64,000 nucleotides of DNA from Serinus canaria (taxonomy: Eukaryota; Chordata; Aves; Passeriformes; Fringillidae), in assembly GCF_022539315.1 (NCBI RefSeq), contig NC_066317.1, forward strand, positions 49,208,435 to 49,272,434, given 5' to 3'. The notes beneath the pieces are model-generated. The model did not search any database. It was not told the DNA's origin and was given only the letters and a program-made list of their open reading frames with translations. Within the stretch, counting starts at the first letter, position 1; each line of letters begins with the position of its first letter. Below are positions 61,301 through 64,000 of this stretch, in pieces. Position numbers and translations under genes: made by a program.

Positions 61301-64000
61301 GATTTTCATAGGGGAAGGAATCCAAACAACTGGCTTTCTCAGCTCAAGGTGCAAGATTAGCCAGCCCAGCTGGGGACAGCTACACTGCAAACCCACGCTT
61401 TTCTTCCAGCGCTGGTGGCACATAAGTGGAGGTTCCTCAAGCCTCAGCACTTGCAGCTCCCCTCAGGAGGGAGCATCTCTTAATAATTATAGAAGAAACC
61501 TTGAATTAAATTGTGTAACTTTTCTTTACATTTTATCTTAGTTCTTTTCTTTACTGGCTCCTTCTTGGTTTATAATCCTTCAGACAAAATAAGTAGAACA
61601 CAGCTATTAAATCATATACAGCACGGGTTTTTTTTGTAACTAGAAAGACAAACTGTATAAATTTCATAGCTAGCTGAGAATCTGAGGACACATTTACTCA
61701 AAATTCTCTATTTATACAGTTTCTTGCCCTAAGAACTGTTTCAATTTCTTCAGCAATCAGTTCTCTTAATTCTGGTTGCTGTAAAGCTGCTTCTGAATAG
61801 AAACTTGAATTATAAAATTAGGCAATTTGTAAAGAACGAAGAGAATTTTTTTTTTACTAAAGCTGTATTAAATATTATAGGAAAAGAAATAAAATGATTT
61901 CTAATACTTGTCACTGTATTATTACCTCCTACTAATGAATTAATAATGTGCCAGTTTGCCACTAAAACTCTGCATGTCTTTTTTGTGACATTTTTCAAGA
62001 CCACAATGATTACTTTTAGTAACAGTTACTTCAGTGATCGAAACTGAATATGAATAGTCTTTGTGTATCTACCAAAGCACAAAACTGTATTTCCTACTCA
62101 GAGCAGTGCAAACATAGTTTACACTTCCAAGAGACTGTGTTTTCAGGTGCTTGGTCAAAGGTTTCCTTTAAGTCAGTTGTCTAACTTTGTATCAAACCAT
62201 GCAGGAAAAACAGGTATAACGATTCTTTTTTATTTAAATTATTGTATGAGAGTAAAACGAGTCAGTTCTTTAGAATTCATTACCCACAGAACCATCATAC
62301 AGGGAGGGGTTCAGCCAGCATCCATATGGCCAATGGGGGCAACATCAATCCACATATGACTCAAGTGGGGCTTTATCCTCCAGCCCAGAATAGACCCCAC
62401 AGCTGAGCCTGGCAGCACTGCAAAACTCAGCCCTGAGGAACTTGTGTGTAGGTAAGAGACAAGCTGGGCGAAACTGCAGGTAAAAATGTGTCAACAAAAT
62501 ATATTAAAAGGTAATGTTTATACAAACACCAGGGAAATCAATTTTATAGCACATGGGAGTAAACTGCTTCACATGTAAGTATCTGCAGGCCTGGTGACTT
62601 GCCTGGTGAGACTAAACACTTACCTTACTTAAGTGGGGGAGTCATTCATTTTTAAGTAAGAAATGCAAGGGGACAGCTTTCCTTTGAAGGGGGCAGTTTC
62701 TTCCTCCTACAGTCCTTCCCTGTTCTGGAATGGGCCATCATCTTATAAATACTGGAAAGCCTTGCATTTGTGCTGAAAGCCCACAGCAATAGCTCCTACA
62801 TTTTAACTGATCAGATTTTGGCAGGCAGGAAAGTTTTGTCTATTAAAGAGCCTCATTTTATATTTCTAAGTACACTGCCTTGCTTTCCCTCCCAAATTAG
62901 TGCTGACAATTAATGGCCATCAAAAGAATAAAACTAAGTAGTTGCGAGGAACCAGCATTGAAATAATTAGTTTTGAAAGCCCAGAAAGTACCCCTAAAAG
63001 CAGTCAGAAGTGCGTTTGTGCAAGAGCTTGTTTCTCTAAAAACACAGTGAGCTCCGTGTGCTACAAGTTCTGACCTCCTCCGACACCAACTCCTCTGCGA
63101 CCAGCTGCCTTGCCCAGCTGGCAAGTGAACAACGAGGGAAGGAAATGAGCCATGCCTTGGGGGCATCCGTGAAGTACGTACTCAATGGCATCACTCATCC
63201 TTGGCAGCAGCCCCCTGTACAGGAGACCGGCACATTTTTAAGAGCCGGGACGGGCATCAGCCGGTATCACTCCTGCAGATTGCACCGCAAACAGGGTCTA
63301 AGGTTATGCTTGAGACAACCTGAGGAGTGACAGGAGAGGTCACTACACGTGCTCCACCCAACAGGTCTTCAGCCAGAGACAAAAAGGCAAGTGGAAAGAC
63401 AGAAGGATACATTTCCATTTTTCAGGGTGTGTCTAAAAGTCAGCAGTCTCTTTTCAAAACAGAATAGAGCAAATCCTTCTATCTGAGAATCTGAAAAAAG
63501 ACAACAGTCACAGATCAAGCACTTCCCTCTTAGTATCTTTGGAGGGTAGGTATTTCACCTGTTAAAAATTCAGGAACGGGGATGCAGAAGTAATTAAGCA
63601 ACTGACCATTTACACCTGACAACAGAGAAGGGCGAATTAGGTTTTATGTTGTCTGCCTAGCAGCCCACGCTGTCTGTTGAATTTCAAGATATACGGTTTT
63701 TTCCCCCAGCTAATTTATTCAAGGAACCTACAGTTCTTGACTACCGTACAGCTGTTTCACACACTTGTCCTCTTCTACATGTTGAACTGTGCCTTGAGAC
63801 ACAATATCATTTGCAGCTCCTTCATAATGACGGCTACTTTAGAATTTTTTTTAACATCAGTTCAAAGCTATATTCTAGAAATCTATAACCATCTTTACTG
63901 CTTTGTATCCATATGTAATTTCAGTTACAGTGGAAAATCCTATTGAAGCCCTAGACACACAGATGAAGAAAGCAGCACGATACATGCCTTGTCATAGTAA

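Larger units (their letters stand above)
46667..64000 (-). other. TBC1D1: Long 5' intron of TBC1D1 (incomplete)
   Basis: At least 17.3 kb between e1 and the next upstream exon, which is outside the window. It holds CR1 copies at 49917-50088, 52137-52225 and 57494-58378, a CAGG/TAGG microsatellite, three long A-tracts, and two patches with more CpG than the background (59.9-60.3 kb and 63.05-63.36 kb). In mammals the intron before the VPEIISS exon is also very long. Confidence 0.85.

Noticed and set aside
1..64000. CRISPR arrays, operons, tRNA or rRNA genes
   Set aside because: None seen. The short direct repeats are two-copy local duplications, and the sequence is vertebrate intronic DNA.

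Overview
The window is vertebrate genomic DNA, most likely from a bird. It is a low-GC, intron-dominated stretch with CR1-type LINE fragments ending in the avian 8-base tail (ATTCTGTG-like), one solo LTR of an avian ERV type, and no bacterial gene organisation. The species was not determined.

Nearly all of it is one gene read from the minus strand: TBC1D1, a Rab GTPase-activating protein of the insulin/AMPK pathway and paralogue of TBC1D4/AS160. I placed 18 exons with GT-AG borders whose phases agree from one exon to the next. In transcription order they run from e1 (46133-46666) to e18 (1738-1907) and encode about 1014 residues. They cover the second PTB domain (e1-e4), the regulatory linker with the Ser237-type AMPK site (e1) and Thr596-type AKT site (e9), two optional exons of the long isoform (e10, e11), the DUF3350 segment (e12-e14), and most of the Rab-GAP TBC domain (e14-e18) with its Arg and Gln fingers. 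The first coding exon (part of PTB1) must lie beyond 64000. The C-terminal exons lie to the left of position 1.

Layout. 46667-64000 is a long 5' intron with a CR1 copy (57494-58378), two CR1 scraps, A-tracts and two CpG-richer patches. 31-47 kb holds the dense exon cluster e1-e10, with a solo LTR at 35864-36284 and a 28-bp perfect hairpin at 31999-32062. 27.3-28.8 kb holds e11 and e12, with a duplicated 3' splice-site region upstream of e12. 17-27.4 kb is a 10.4-kb intron with no convincing gene. 1-17 kb holds e13-e18, with a CR1 copy at 7760-8643, a perfect 63-bp tandem duplication, and a degraded coding-like stretch (1090-1725) just past e18.

I found no new multi-gene system. The points most worth checking are the hairpin between e9 and e10, the 123-nt AG-free zone before e10, the duplicated acceptor before e12, the pseudogene-like block next to e18 and a possible alternative 5' coding exon at 60061-60258.
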